A stretch of DNA of 64,000 nt from JBAYNW01 sp041678605 (lineage in GTDB: Bacteria; Cyanobacteriota; Vampirovibrionia; Gastranaerophilales; Gastranaerophilaceae), in contig JBAYNW010000008.1 in the NCBI GenBank assembly GCA_041678605.1, positions 1 through 64,000 of the forward strand, in the 5' to 3' direction. The translations under genes were made by a program, and so were the position numbers. The notes beneath the pieces are model-generated. The model ran no database searches, was not told where the DNA came from, and saw only the letters and a program-made list of their open reading frames with translations. This document shows, in pieces, positions 33,337 through 41,508 of this stretch. Each line of letters opens with the position of its first letter. Within the stretch, counting starts at the first letter, position 1.

Positions 33337-33905
33337 TGGTAAGAACTAAAATAGCATTAGCCGGCGAAGGCGGACAGGGCGTCCAATCTATCGCAAAAAT
33401 CCTTGTTGAAGCAGGATATGAGGCCGGTAAACAAGTATTATATATTCCAAACTTTGGTGTTGAGCAGCGTGGCGGTGTTTCAATAGCATTTTGTCAAATA
33501 TCTGACGAATTAATCGGGGAACCCCGTTATTCGAAAGCTGACATAGTTATTATGCTCTCTGACAGGGCAATTGACAGGTGTTCAACTTACGTAGATGAAA
33601 AGACAACCGTTGTTTATGATACTTCTGTTTGTACAAAAGCACCTGATGTTAAGGCAAAAAAGGTTATCGGCGTTGATGCAAACCTGATTGCTAACACTGA
33701 ATTAAGTGCAAGAGTATTTAACATAATCATTTTGGGTGTTTTGCTTGAAGCAACACACGTTCTGGAGTTGGATGACATTAAAAATGCGATGGAACACGCA
33801 CTTGGTAAAAAATTCGACGCTAAACCGGAATTGAGAGAATTAAATTACAAGGCTCTTGAACGCGGTATGAATTTGTTAAAAGAAAAAGTAGCAGGCGGTA
33901 AATAA
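33336..33905 (+). CDS. 2-oxoacid:ferredoxin oxidoreductase, gamma subunit
   Basis: 189 aa. Domain III of the multi-subunit enzyme, which binds CoA: ALAGEGGQGVQSIAKILVEA at the start, then PNFGVEQRGGVSIAFCQISD. Coupled to the beta gene by a one-base overlap. The order alpha, beta, gamma, delta is conserved in this enzyme class. Confidence 0.94.
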   Translation: MVRTKIALAGEGGQGVQSIAKILVEAGYEAGKQVLYIPNFGVEQRGGVSIAFCQISDELIGEPRYSKADIVIMLSDRAIDRCSTYVDEKTTVVYDTSVCTKAPDVKAKKVIGVDANLIANTELSARVFNIIILGVLLEATHVLELDDIKNAMEHALGKKFDAKPELRELNYKALERGMNLLKEKVAGGK

Positions 33906-33954
33906 TTTGGCCCCTTGCTGAATGTACAACGAATTATAACAAGGAGAAGTAAAA

Positions 33955-34227
33955 GTGAAAAAAAAAGAACATAAAGGAATAAAAGTAGAAGGCGTTGCCA
34001 AAGGCAAATCCGACTGGTATTGTTACACGGACCTTTGCAAAGGCTGCGGATTGTGCATTGTAAAATGCCCTATCAACATAAAAGGCGAAAAATGTTTGCA
34101 GTGGTCAAAAGAAGTTGGTTTGTACCAAACTCCGGCTGTGCAGCCTAATCCCGAGCTTTGCATAGGCTGCGGAACTTGTGCCTTGGTTTGCCCCGACAGT
34201 GCGATAAGAGTAGAACGCAAAGCGTAA
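33955..34227 (+). CDS. 2-oxoacid:ferredoxin oxidoreductase, delta (ferredoxin-like) subunit
   Basis: 90 aa with two [4Fe-4S] motifs: CKGCGLCIVKCP (residues 25-36) and CIGCGTCALVCP (near 65-76). It passes electrons to an external ferredoxin. The start codon is GTG (33955-33957) with SD AAGGAG 9-14 nt upstream. Hydrophilic Lys-rich N-terminus, no signal peptide. It is the last gene of the operon and is followed by a strong hairpin. Confidence 0.93.
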   Translation: MKKKEHKGIKVEGVAKGKSDWYCYTDLCKGCGLCIVKCPINIKGEKCLQWSKEVGLYQTPAVQPNPELCIGCGTCALVCPDSAIRVERKA

Positions 34228-34249
34228 TTATTATATAATTAAAATCAAT

Positions 34250-34285
34250 AAAGGGTCGGATTTGCTTTTGCAAATCCGACCCTTT
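34250..34285. terminator. Bidirectional hairpin between convergent genes
   Basis: A 16-bp perfect stem (AAAGGGTCGGATTTGC with GCAAATCCGACCCTTT) and a TTTT tip. It lies between the ferredoxin subunit (plus) and HigA (minus). The flanking T/A runs are short, so it could also be a repeat unit. Confidence 0.72.
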
Positions 34286-34305
34286 ATTGCCTTAAAAATA
34301 AGAGC

Positions 34306-34593
34306 CTATGCGATTTTTTTAACTCTATCTATCTCGTCTTTTTTAGCTTCATAGGCAACGTAAAGTTCATAACAACTTTGAGCATTCATCCAAAATTCGG
34401 GTGTTGTACCGAATAAATTTGCTAACTTGTGGGCCATAATCGGTGTTATGCCGCGTTTTTTGTTGTAAAGCTCACTCAACGTTTTTATTCCAACGCCCAG
34501 TTGTTCTCCCAATTGTTTTTGGGTTAAATTATAAGGCTTAATGAATTCTTCAAGCAGTATTTCACAAGGATGTGTATATGGTCTGTTTTGCAT
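34306..34593 (-). CDS. higA: HigA-family antitoxin (XRE), orphan
   Basis: 95 aa, matching the HigA/VapI antitoxin family: HPCEILLEEFIKPYNLTQKQ, LGEQLGVGIKTLSELYNKKR, then a GITPIMAHKLANLFGTTPEF tail. The helix-turn-helix would bind the operator in front of the pair. Only the last 37 codons of HigB remain upstream. SD (GGAGAA) is close to the ATG. It may still regulate its own or other promoters. Confidence 0.9.
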   Translation of the reverse strand: MQNRPYTHPCEILLEEFIKPYNLTQKQLGEQLGVGIKTLSELYNKKRGITPIMAHKLANLFGTTPEFWMNAQSCYELYVAYEAKKDEIDRVKKIA

Positions 34594-34608
34594 AATTTTC
34601 TCCGTTTT

Positions 34609-34722
34609 TTAATGATAATCGATAATTTTTACATCTTCTGCGTTTCCATCTTCAAATTTGAATATAATTCTGAACTGATTATTAATCCTTATTGAACTAC
34701 GGCTACAAAACGTTTTTTCCAT
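34609..34722 (-). pseudogene. HigB toxin remnant (C-terminal 37 codons)
   Basis: The frame ends in FRIIFKFEDGNAEDVKIIDYH, preceded by SSIRINNQ, which corresponds to the end of the HigB fold (usually SIRINDQYRI-F..E-GNA-DVEI-DYH). Sequence upstream is the tyrA 3' end, in another frame, so the toxin's first two thirds have been lost at that junction. An ATG at 34722 inside tyrA would give a 37-aa peptide. The remnant is 15 nt from the higA start. Confidence 0.78.
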
Positions 34723-35521
34723 CAACGTACATTATCTGGCGTTCTTTTTTGATTTCTTTTATTTGTGTTTGATAATCTCTGTTCAAAAGTTCGCCTACGG
34801 AAGAATACAGCTTCAGGATTGCATTTTGAATGTTGTCGGAGTTTAAATTTATCATATCCAGAGCCATCTCTTCATTTGAAATTGCAAGACGTGTCATATC
34901 TCTAAACCCGCTTGACGCAAGCTTAAGTGCCAGACTGTTATCCTGTGCGGTTTTGAACATAGCTTGAGCAACCAACATCGGCATGTGTGAAATTAATGCA
35001 ACCGCTTCGTCGTGTTCCTTCGGGGTTGAAAAAATCGGAGTGGCACCCAGGACTTCTATTATTTCTGCCACTTTTTTGATATCTGCTTTGTCGGTGTTTT
35101 CAAAAGGGGTTAAAATCCATTTTGCGTCCTGAAAAAGTGTTTCAAACGAATTTTCAAATCCTACAAATTCCGTTCCTGCCATCGGGTGTGTCGGAATAAA
35201 TTTATAGTGAAATTTTTTATGCGACAAAAAACGCTTCAGGCTGCAAACATCTGCGACAATTGCACTCGGCGGTAAAATTCCGTCAAGTTTATCCAGAACT
35301 TCCAAAGTTTTATTCATGTGGGTACAAACAAAAATCACATCGCAATTTCTTAGATGAAGCAATGATTTCGAAACATTTTCGCAGTATTTCTTTGCCTTTT
35401 CTATCGTGTAATTCGACTTGGAAGTAGCATAAACGTTGCATTTTAAAGCACAAAGTGCTTTAAAAATAGAACCGCCAATTAATCCTAAACCAACAATACC
35501 TACTTTTAGATTTCTATCCAT
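34703..35521 (-). CDS. tyrA: Prephenate/arogenate dehydrogenase
   Basis: 272 aa, NAD(P)-dependent, for tyrosine synthesis. The Rossmann start is VGIVGLGLIGGSIFKAL (residues 7-23), and PTHPMAGTEFVGFENSFETL carries the conserved His of the family. No chorismate mutase or ACT domain is visible. The last codons (YVDGKNVL) overlap the higB remnant, so the deletion that removed the toxin may have joined its end to tyrA. The promoter is leaderless (see 35528). Confidence 0.92.
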   Translation of the reverse strand: MDRNLKVGIVGLGLIGGSIFKALCALKCNVYATSKSNYTIEKAKKYCENVSKSLLHLRNCDVIFVCTHMNKTLEVLDKLDGILPPSAIVADVCSLKRFLSHKKFHYKFIPTHPMAGTEFVGFENSFETLFQDAKWILTPFENTDKADIKKVAEIIEVLGATPIFSTPKEHDEAVALISHMPMLVAQAMFKTAQDNSLALKLASSGFRDMTRLAISNEEMALDMINLNSDNIQNAILKLYSSVGELLNRDYQTQIKEIKKERQIMYVDGKNVL

Positions 35522-35527
35522 GAGATG

Positions 35528-35557
35528 ATTTTAACACAATTTTTTTTGTTGTACAAT
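35528..35557. promoter_or_regulatory. Overlapping divergent leaderless promoters of tyrA and dxr
   Basis: For tyrA (minus): TTGTAC (35556-35551), 17 nt, TAAAAT (35533-35528), then 6 nt to the ATG at 35521. For dxr (plus): TACAAT (35552-35557), then 6 nt to the ATG at 35564; its -35 is weak. The tyrA -35 and the dxr -10 share the palindrome TTGTACAA, so both cannot be occupied at once. Confidence 0.65.
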
Positions 35558-35563
35558 TTTGTT

Positions 35564-36709
35564 ATGAAAAAGAAACAAATAAGCATAATCGGCTCGACCG
35601 GCTCTATCGGGACCCAAACACTTGAAGTTGTGGAAAAAATCCGTGACAAATTTGAAATTTTGGCACTGACCGGCGGGGATAACGTTGAACTTTTGAGAAA
35701 ACAAATCAAACAATTTCAACCTAAAACGGTTTGCACTAAATCTGACGATACAAAAATTACTTTGGCAAAAGAATTTTCAGGTATCAAATTTCTTTGCGGG
35801 GATGAGGGATTGGAAGAAATCTGTTCAAACGCCCAAAACGATTTGGTTGTGGTGGCGGTTTCGGGAAAAATCGGCCTAAAACCTACTTTAACAGCGATTA
35901 AAAACAAGATTGATATTGCTCTGGCAAATAAGGAAACCCTTGTTATGGCGGGCGATATCGTGATGAAGGAGGCGGGAAAAAATGGCGTCAGAATTTTACC
36001 GATTGATAGTGAACATTGTGCAATTCATCAGTGCATTAAAAATCTTGCAGATGTAAGGAAACTTATTATAACCGCATCCGGCGGACCGTTTAGAAACAAA
36101 AGCATTGAAGAAATAAAAAATGCGACAGTTGAACAGACGCTTGCCCATCCGAAATGGCATATGGGCAAAAAAATTACCGTTGACAGTGCAACCTTGATGA
36201 ATAAAGGACTTGAGGTCATTGAGGCCCATCACCTGTTCGGAAGGTCTTACGATGATATTGAAGTTATTATTCATCCTCAAAGCCTCATTCATTCAGCGAT
36301 TGAATATGTTGACGGGAGCGTTATTGCACAGATTGGCCTGCCGAGCATGCATATCCCGATTCAGTACGCCCTGACGTATCCTGAAAGGGTTGAAGGAATA
36401 AAATCAAAGAGTTTCAGCTTTTTAGATTCCAAGAGATTTGACTTTGAGGCACCGGATTTGGAAAAATTTCCTTGCTTAAGACTGGCTTACGAGGCGGGCA
36501 GAGCAGGCGGAAGTGCGGCGGTTTGCCTTAACGCGGCGAACGAGGAGGCGGTTTTTGCGTTCTTAAGGGGCGAAATCAAACTGTTTAAAATTTCCGAAAT
36601 TGTTGAAAAAATGATGTCAAAACACACTATTGTTAAAACTCCGTCAATTGAAGAAATTTTTGCAATTGATGATGAAATAAGGATTAAGACAAGGGAATAC
36701 TTAAGGTAA
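35564..36709 (+). CDS. dxr: 1-deoxy-D-xylulose 5-phosphate reductoisomerase
   Basis: 381 aa, NADPH-dependent second step of the MEP isoprenoid pathway. Start at MKKKQISIIGSTGSIGTQTL. Motifs: NKETLVMAG, LPIDSEHCAIHQ and the metal/substrate loop ASGGPFRNKS, then HPKWHMGKKITVDSATLMNK, PQSLIHSAIEYVDGSVIAQI. A longer in-frame extension to 35525 has no start support. The gene overlaps the convergent regulator by 9 nt. ispF of the same pathway is at 46523. Confidence 0.96.
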   Translation: MKKKQISIIGSTGSIGTQTLEVVEKIRDKFEILALTGGDNVELLRKQIKQFQPKTVCTKSDDTKITLAKEFSGIKFLCGDEGLEEICSNAQNDLVVVAVSGKIGLKPTLTAIKNKIDIALANKETLVMAGDIVMKEAGKNGVRILPIDSEHCAIHQCIKNLADVRKLIITASGGPFRNKSIEEIKNATVEQTLAHPKWHMGKKITVDSATLMNKGLEVIEAHHLFGRSYDDIEVIIHPQSLIHSAIEYVDGSVIAQIGLPSMHIPIQYALTYPERVEGIKSKSFSFLDSKRFDFEAPDLEKFPCLRLAYEAGRAGGSAAVCLNAANEEAVFAFLRGEIKLFKISEIVEKMMSKHTIVKTPSIEEIFAIDDEIRIKTREYLR

Positions 36710-36901
36710 ATATTCTAAAATGTCGCTTGTTTTACAGTTTAGTGCTTTGCATAAACCTTCCAAAGTATTAAAACTTATTGTATGGGTTTTGCCATAATAC
36801 AATCTTGTTATTGTACTTCTGCTTATTCCTGAAAGTTTTTCAAGTTCATATATTTTAATACGCTGCTCGCCCATTATTTTTGATAAATTATTTTTTAACA
36901 T
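36701..36901 (-). CDS. Small XRE-family regulator
   Basis: 66 aa, essentially a single helix-turn-helix (Cro/CI-like, PF13443 type): MGEQRIKIYELEKLSGISRS, TITRLYYGKTHTISFNTLEG, then LCKALNCKTSDILEY. It is divergent from a 58-aa gene across a region with symmetric half-sites, so it probably represses both. A TAAAAT hexamer ends 6 nt before its ATG (leaderless). It overlaps dxr tail to tail. Confidence 0.82.
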   Translation of the reverse strand: MLKNNLSKIMGEQRIKIYELEKLSGISRSTITRLYYGKTHTISFNTLEGLCKALNCKTSDILEYLP

Positions 36902-36907
36902 AGAATT

Positions 36908-36982
36908 ATTTTAACACTTTATAATCACTATTGACACATTAACGCAATAGTGATATATTATAAATCAGTAGTGACATATAAT
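36908..36982. promoter_or_regulatory. Operator/promoter region between the XRE regulator and the 58-aa gene
   Basis: TCACTATTG (36925-36933) and CAATAGTGA (36945-36953) form a perfect 9-nt inverted repeat with an 11-nt spacer; a third half-site, AGTAGTGA, is near 36967-36974. Plus-strand promoter: TTGACA (36931-36936) lies inside the operator, followed by 17 nt and TATATT (36954-36959). A second TATAAT is at 36977-36982. Likely binding sites of the XRE protein. Confidence 0.65.
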
Positions 36983-37009
36983 GTTTAACATTAATTAAAG
37001 GAAAAAACT

Positions 37010-37186
37010 ATGAACAATACAGAACACAAAAAATTAGCAGATATTACAATTCAATTAACAAGTATGACGTATTTGCTTAAAGTTTATTGTGAATATTTTG
37101 AAGACGACATAACAGAATTTGCAAAATTATCTGAATTTGCAACAATTTTGGATAAAACAGGTAATCTTTTATTCGACTTGCTGTAA
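37010..37186 (+). CDS. Small acidic protein, partner of the XRE regulator
   Basis: 58 aa, helical and acidic: MNNTEHKKLADITIQLTSMT, YLLKVYCEYFEDDITEFAKL, SEFATILDKTGNLLFDLL. SD AAAGGA is 8 nt before the ATG. It is driven by the operator-controlled promoter. No family recognised. It could be an anti-repressor, an antitoxin-like partner or a phage-derived control protein. Confidence 0.6.
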   Translation: MNNTEHKKLADITIQLTSMTYLLKVYCEYFEDDITEFAKLSEFATILDKTGNLLFDLL

Positions 37187-37245
37187 ACACTGTCGGGCCG
37201 AAAGCCCAATTTACGACTTACCAACTTTTGACCTTATTAACATGT

Positions 37246-38688
37246 TTAACCTATCAACTCTTTATAAACATCCAAATAATGTTTCGCACTTGTTTTCCAG
37301 CTGTAATCGTAGCTCATTGCTGATTTTACAAGCTTTTCCCATTCATCCTTCTTTTTAAAAACGCTTATTGCATATTTTACACCATTGAGCATATTGTCCG
37401 CATCGTAATCCCAAAACTTAAACCCGTTGGCTTTTGGCAAAGGATATCCGACAACGCTGTCTTCCAGCCCGCCCGTTACTCTTACAATCGGCGGAGTTCC
37501 GTAACGCATTGCTATCATTTGGCTAAGCCCGCATGGTTCAAATTTGCTCGGCATCAAAAACATATCACTTCCGGCATAAATCCGGTTGGCGAGTTCGTGA
37601 GAAAATTGCGTGTATGACCTAATGTTCTCGGTTGTGTGAGAAAGCTGGTTTAAATGGCTTTCCAGCCACATATTTCCCGTGCCTAAAATCAGCAAATCCG
37701 CATTAAGTGCCTCTAATTTTTCATCAAGCCCCCAGAAAAGCTCAAATCCCTTTTGCTCCGATAATCTTGATACCATCCCGATTAAAGGGCGGTTTTTTTT
37801 GTATTTCAGTCCGAAATTTTTGCATAATTCTTTTTTACATTCAATTTTTCCCGACAAATCTTTTTTATCGAAATTTTTCGCAATTAATTTATCCGTTTTA
37901 GGATTAAACTCGTTTGTGTCAATTCCGTTCAAAATCCCTACAAGCTTGTCGGCATTATCCCTAAGCGTGCAATCAATATTATGCCCGCCTTCGGGCGTTT
38001 GGATTTCTTTAGCATAAGTCGGAGAAACAGCCACAACTTTATCGGCGTAATTTATCCCGCCTCTCATCCAGTTTACATGTCCGAAAAGCTCAACTCCCCA
38101 GGAATACATAACTTCCTTCTTGGGAATTTGTGCAAAATCAAGCACGTCGTCATAAAACATTCCCTGATGGGACAAGTTGTGAATTGAAAATACTGTTTTG
38201 GTGTCTTTGAAAAAATTATTGTTTTTATAAGTTGTTTTTAGATAAACAGGCAGCATCCCCGTGTGCCAGTCGTTTGCGTGAATTATATCAGGCTTGAAGT
38301 TCAATAGCTGGGCGTATTCCAAGACAGCCCTTGAAAATGCGATAAATCTTTCGTGGTTGTATCTTTCATCAATGTTAAAAGGGTAAACCATGTCGAAACA
38401 GCCGTAATATTTTGGATTGTCGACAAAAAATACGTTAATTTTCGTACCCGGCAAAGTTGTCATATAAAGTTCAAAAACATTTTCGCTCCAGCCAAAACTG
38501 ATTTTAAGCCTTGAATTTTCCAGAGGTTTAATGTTATATTTTTCTTTGTCAATACAACCGTAAAGCGGGGTAAAGATGGCTATTTCAGCATCTTTTTCAA
38601 GGTATTTGGGTAAACTTCCGACTACATCAGCCAGACCGCCGACTTTTGAAAATGGTTTTACTTCAGCCGATGCAAATAAAATTTTCAT
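37246..38688 (-). CDS. glgA: Glycogen synthase (ADP-glucose, GT5)
   Basis: 480 aa. Bacterial GlgA start ILFASAEVKPFSKVGGLADV with the Lys-x-Gly-Gly ADP-glucose site, then VGSLPKYL. The mid-region IIHANDWHTGMLPVYLKTTY and the C-terminal SKFEPCGLSQMIAMRYGTPP with the retaining-GT Glu are intact. It extends alpha-1,4-glucan chains for carbon storage. glgB, glgC and glgP are not adjacent. SD AAGGA is near the start. Confidence 0.96.
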   Translation of the reverse strand: MKILFASAEVKPFSKVGGLADVVGSLPKYLEKDAEIAIFTPLYGCIDKEKYNIKPLENSRLKISFGWSENVFELYMTTLPGTKINVFFVDNPKYYGCFDMVYPFNIDERYNHERFIAFSRAVLEYAQLLNFKPDIIHANDWHTGMLPVYLKTTYKNNNFFKDTKTVFSIHNLSHQGMFYDDVLDFAQIPKKEVMYSWGVELFGHVNWMRGGINYADKVVAVSPTYAKEIQTPEGGHNIDCTLRDNADKLVGILNGIDTNEFNPKTDKLIAKNFDKKDLSGKIECKKELCKNFGLKYKKNRPLIGMVSRLSEQKGFELFWGLDEKLEALNADLLILGTGNMWLESHLNQLSHTTENIRSYTQFSHELANRIYAGSDMFLMPSKFEPCGLSQMIAMRYGTPPIVRVTGGLEDSVVGYPLPKANGFKFWDYDADNMLNGVKYAISVFKKKDEWEKLVKSAMSYDYSWKTSAKHYLDVYKELIG

Positions 38689-38817
38689 ATTTTAAAATCC
38701 TTAATAGTCTGCAGTAAAGATTCTATCACAGAAATAATTATTCGTTAACTGGTTTTTAATTAAAATTTATGTTATTATAAAAGGGTAACAACTCAGGTCA
38801 AAAAGCAAACAAGTCTA

Positions 38818-38957
38818 ACGTCATTGCGAGGCATGGGTTGTCGGCTCAGTCAAAAACGTCCACCGAAGCAATCTTACCGGCAACGTGTACGTTGGAAAGA
38901 TTGCTTCGAAATGCAAACCTTTCCCTATGCCTACAAGTCTCATGTCTCGCAATGACG
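38818..38957. repeat. Dispersed palindromic repeat family B, copy 2
   Basis: ACGTCATTGCGAG at the left and CTCGCAATGACG at the right. Inner arms CACCGAAGCAATCTT and AAGATTGCTTCG pair. The GGGTTGTCGGCTC segment is close to copy 1's GGGTTATCGGCTC. It fills most of the 316-nt gap between glgA and the UPF0210 gene. Confidence 0.88.
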
Positions 38958-39004
38958 CGGCAGCGTAAGTTTTAAGTGTGTATATTTTACTGCAGAGAGC
39001 CAGA

Positions 39005-40372
39005 ATGACAATTTTTAACGAGAATTTTATTTTAGAAACAATAAATATGATTAAGCTTCACAACCTTGATATCAGAACCGTGACGCTTGCACTCAGCTTG
39101 AGAGATTGTATGTCCGAAGACGTTGACGTAGTTTGCGAAAAAATTTACAAAAAAATCATTAAATATGCAAAAAATCTGGACGCCTATGCCAACGAAATAG
39201 AAGAGGATTATTCCATCCCGATAATTAATAAGAGAATTGCCGTAACACCGATTTCTCTGGTTGGAGAATCTTGCAAAAATCCTGATTACGTAAAAATTGC
39301 AAAAACACTCGATAGGGCAGCAAAAGATATAAATGTTGATTTTATCGGCGGATTTTCGGCTCTTGTAGAGAAAGGCTGCACAAAAGGCGATGCGGCACTT
39401 ATGGAAAGTATTCCCGAAGCTCTTGCTTCGACCGACAGAATTTGTTCATCAGTAAATCTGGCGAGTTCAAAGGCCGGAATAAATATGGATTCCGTTTTAA
39501 AAATGGCTGAGATAATTAAAAAAACCGCTGAACTTACTGCTGATAAAGACGGAATTGGTGCCGCCAAGCTGGTTTGTTTCTGCAACTCCACAAGCGATAA
39601 CCCGTTTATGGCAGGGGCATATTGCGGATACGGAGAGCCTGAAGCCAGCTTAAACGTTGGAGTATCCGGCCCCGGAGTTGTCAGAGCCGCAATCGAAAAA
39701 ATGCCAAAAGATGCAGATTTTAGTGATTTGGCAAATAAAATTAAACAAATTTCATATAAAATAACCACAACGGGGGAACTTGTAGGAAGAAAATTAGCTG
39801 AAAAGTTGGATATTCCCTTCGGAGTAATTGACTTATCCTTGGCTCCAACCCCTGCTGAAGGTGACAGTGTTGCAGGGATTTTTCAGGCAATGGGGCTTGA
39901 ACACGCAGGTTCTCACGGCACAACGGCCGCTCTGGCAATGCTGAATGATGCGGTAAAAAAAGGCGGAATTATGGCAAGTTCCCATGTAGGCGGGCTTTCC
40001 GGAGCATTTATTCCGGTATCGGAAGATGCGGGAATGATTGAAGCCACGTCGAAGGGTTATTTAACCTTTGACAAACTTGAGGCGATGACATCTGTTTGTT
40101 CCGTAGGGCTTGATATGATTGCAATTCCCGGTGATACTCCGGTTGAGACAATTGCGGGTATTATTGCGGATGAAATGGCAATAGGAATGATTAACAAAAA
40201 AACTACTGCCGTCAGAATTATTCCCGTTCCGAATAAAAATGTGGGTGATGCGGCAATTTACGGCGGATTGATGGGAGAAGCTCCTATTATGCCGGTCAGC
40301 AAGCTTTCTTCAAAAGGCTTCGTAACAAGAGGCGGAAGAATTCCCGCACCAATTCATAGTTTGAATAATTAA
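39005..40372 (+). CDS. UPF0210/DUF711 family protein (PFL-like)
   Basis: 455 aa from the chosen ATG. Recognised from ENFILETINMIKLHNLDIRT at the start, then DFIGGFSALVEKGCTKGDAA, the Gly/Ser-rich EASLNVGVSGPGVVRAAIEK and the C-terminal EAPIMPVSKLSSKGFVTRGG. Cytoplasmic. The family has a pyruvate-formate-lyase-like fold but lacks the glycyl radical loop; function unknown. A small gene follows 14 nt downstream; the pair may be an operon. Confidence 0.92.
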   Translation: MTIFNENFILETINMIKLHNLDIRTVTLALSLRDCMSEDVDVVCEKIYKKIIKYAKNLDAYANEIEEDYSIPIINKRIAVTPISLVGESCKNPDYVKIAKTLDRAAKDINVDFIGGFSALVEKGCTKGDAALMESIPEALASTDRICSSVNLASSKAGINMDSVLKMAEIIKKTAELTADKDGIGAAKLVCFCNSTSDNPFMAGAYCGYGEPEASLNVGVSGPGVVRAAIEKMPKDADFSDLANKIKQISYKITTTGELVGRKLAEKLDIPFGVIDLSLAPTPAEGDSVAGIFQAMGLEHAGSHGTTAALAMLNDAVKKGGIMASSHVGGLSGAFIPVSEDAGMIEATSKGYLTFDKLEAMTSVCSVGLDMIAIPGDTPVETIAGIIADEMAIGMINKKTTAVRIIPVPNKNVGDAAIYGGLMGEAPIMPVSKLSSKGFVTRGGRIPAPIHSLNN

Positions 40373-40386
40373 ATTTTGGAGGAAAA

Positions 40387-40737
40387 ATGCCAGGAGAAAT
40401 CCATCACTTGGAAGAATCATTAAAAGAATTTTTAGCGGATGCACAAAACGATAGTTACAATGCCCGTAATACGGATTTTCACAAGTATAATAATTTAAAA
40501 ATTTATATGGAACCCAATCAAAACAAAAACCCGCACTTCGTTGTCAGAATCGGAATTTCAGAGGCTATGTACAGTCTAAATAGCGGCGAAAAAATCTTGG
40601 GCGGACTCGGCAGTGATGAAAGGTTGATTAGAAGATGGTTTGATAAAGCTTTCATAAGGTCCGACCTGAATATCGCATGGAATAAATCGAAGAAGGTTAA
40701 AGCCGTTTCGGTAAAAGAAGACGACGATTTCGACTAA
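40387..40737 (+). CDS. Hypothetical protein downstream of UPF0210
   Basis: 116 aa, soluble. It reads HHLEESLKEFLADAQNDSYN, later PHFVVRIGISEAMYSLNSGE and KILGGLGSDERLIRRWFDKA, and ends in an acidic tail (EDDDFD). SD GGAGGA. The conserved-looking GLGSDERLIRRW segment suggests a real domain, but I do not recognise a family. Likely cotranscribed with the UPF0210 gene. Confidence 0.68.
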   Translation: MPGEIHHLEESLKEFLADAQNDSYNARNTDFHKYNNLKIYMEPNQNKNPHFVVRIGISEAMYSLNSGEKILGGLGSDERLIRRWFDKAFIRSDLNIAWNKSKKVKAVSVKEDDDFD

Positions 40738-40811
40738 ACTCTTTTGGGTTGCTGAATTTCTGTTGAAATGTTGCCGCTTTACAATTATTTTACCATTTGT
40801 TTACATTGTAT

Positions 40812-40908
40812 TTGCATTTTATTTTGTTTATCTTATGATATTTATGGATGAAAGCCGATTTTTTTGTAATGTCGATAGAATGTGAGGTTAACCAAAGCAT
40901 TCTATAAT
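40812..40908 (+). promoter_or_regulatory. Candidate promoters of the rpmG-secE-nusG-rplKA cluster
   Basis: Two candidates precede rpmG: TTGCAT (40812-40817), 16 nt, TATGAT (40834-40839); and a perfect -10 TATAAT (40903-40908) with only a weak -35. The second would leave a leader of about 36 nt. The rest of the 213-nt gap shows no further structure. Confidence 0.35.
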
Positions 40909-40950
40909 TTTATCCGTAAAAATACATTAAAAACAAAAAGGACTGATACG

Positions 40951-41118
40951 ATGGGAATCAAAGGCAGAGTAGACAAAATGGTGGTTTTAGCTTGTGAAGA
41001 CTGCAAGGAAAGAAACTACACGACCGTCAAAAACAAGAAGACATCAAAAGAAAGAATGGAACTAAGCAAATATTGTCCTTCTTGCAAAAAACATACCGTA
41101 CATAAAGAAACGAAATAG
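40951..41118 (+). CDS. rpmG: 50S ribosomal protein L33
   Basis: 55 aa. Zinc-ribbon type with two CxxC pairs (ACEDCK; YCPSCK). Start at MGIKGRVDKMVVLACEDCKE after SD AAAAGGA; the in-frame N-terminal extension is not real. It heads the classical block L33 - tRNA-Trp - SecE - NusG - L11 - L1. Confidence 0.95.
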   Translation: MGIKGRVDKMVVLACEDCKERNYTTVKNKKTSKERMELSKYCPSCKKHTVHKETK

Positions 41119-41200
41119 AGGTATGGAAGACTAGAGGTATAGAGGACCAGCATTTATATAGCTATACATCTATACATCCATTCCTCCAACCCTCCGGCAA

Positions 41201-41273
41201 GCGTCCTTAGTTCAGTTGGTAGAACGTCGGTCTCCAAAACCGGATGTCGAGGGTTCAAGTCCTTCAGGGCGCG
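41201..41273 (+). tRNA. tRNA-Trp (CCA anticodon)
   Basis: 73 nt. Acceptor stem GCGTCCT pairs with AGGGCGC (one G-T). The anticodon arm TCGGT-CTCCAAA-ACCGG has CCA at positions 34-36. The T arm is present (GGGTTCAAGTCC). The 3' CCA is not encoded. The position between rpmG and secE is conserved in many bacteria. Confidence 0.95.
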
Positions 41274-41296
41274 ATTATATAATTCAAAGGATAAAG

Positions 41297-41494
41297 ATGA
41301 ACGAAACAGTAAATGCAATTACAACTTATTTAAAAGGCGTCAGAGCTGAATGGGGCAAAATTAATTGGCCCGAAAGACGTCAGGTCTTTGCTGAAACACT
41401 TTTTGTAGTGGTGATTATTGTTGTTTTTACGGTTGCGGTTTACTTTATGGATGTTATTTTTAAGTGGGCATTAAGTTTTATTCCACACAGATAG
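41297..41494 (+). CDS. secE: Preprotein translocase subunit SecE
   Basis: 65 aa with a single membrane helix near residues 36-58. The family signature GVRAEWGKINWPERRQVFAE precedes the helix. The start at MNETVNAITT follows SD AAAGGA; the longer frame reaches back into the tRNA gene and is not plausible. Forms the SecYEG channel. Confidence 0.94.
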   Translation: MNETVNAITTYLKGVRAEWGKINWPERRQVFAETLFVVVIIVVFTVAVYFMDVIFKWALSFIPHR

Positions 41495-41508
41495 AAGAAA
41501 GACGGTCT

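Noticed and set aside
34250..34285. Riboswitch or regulatory RNA between the ferredoxin subunit and higA
   Set aside because: It is a single perfect hairpin between convergent genes; a terminator explains it.
41216..41296. N-terminal extension of SecE
   Set aside because: It lies in the tRNA-Trp gene; the normal start is at 41297.
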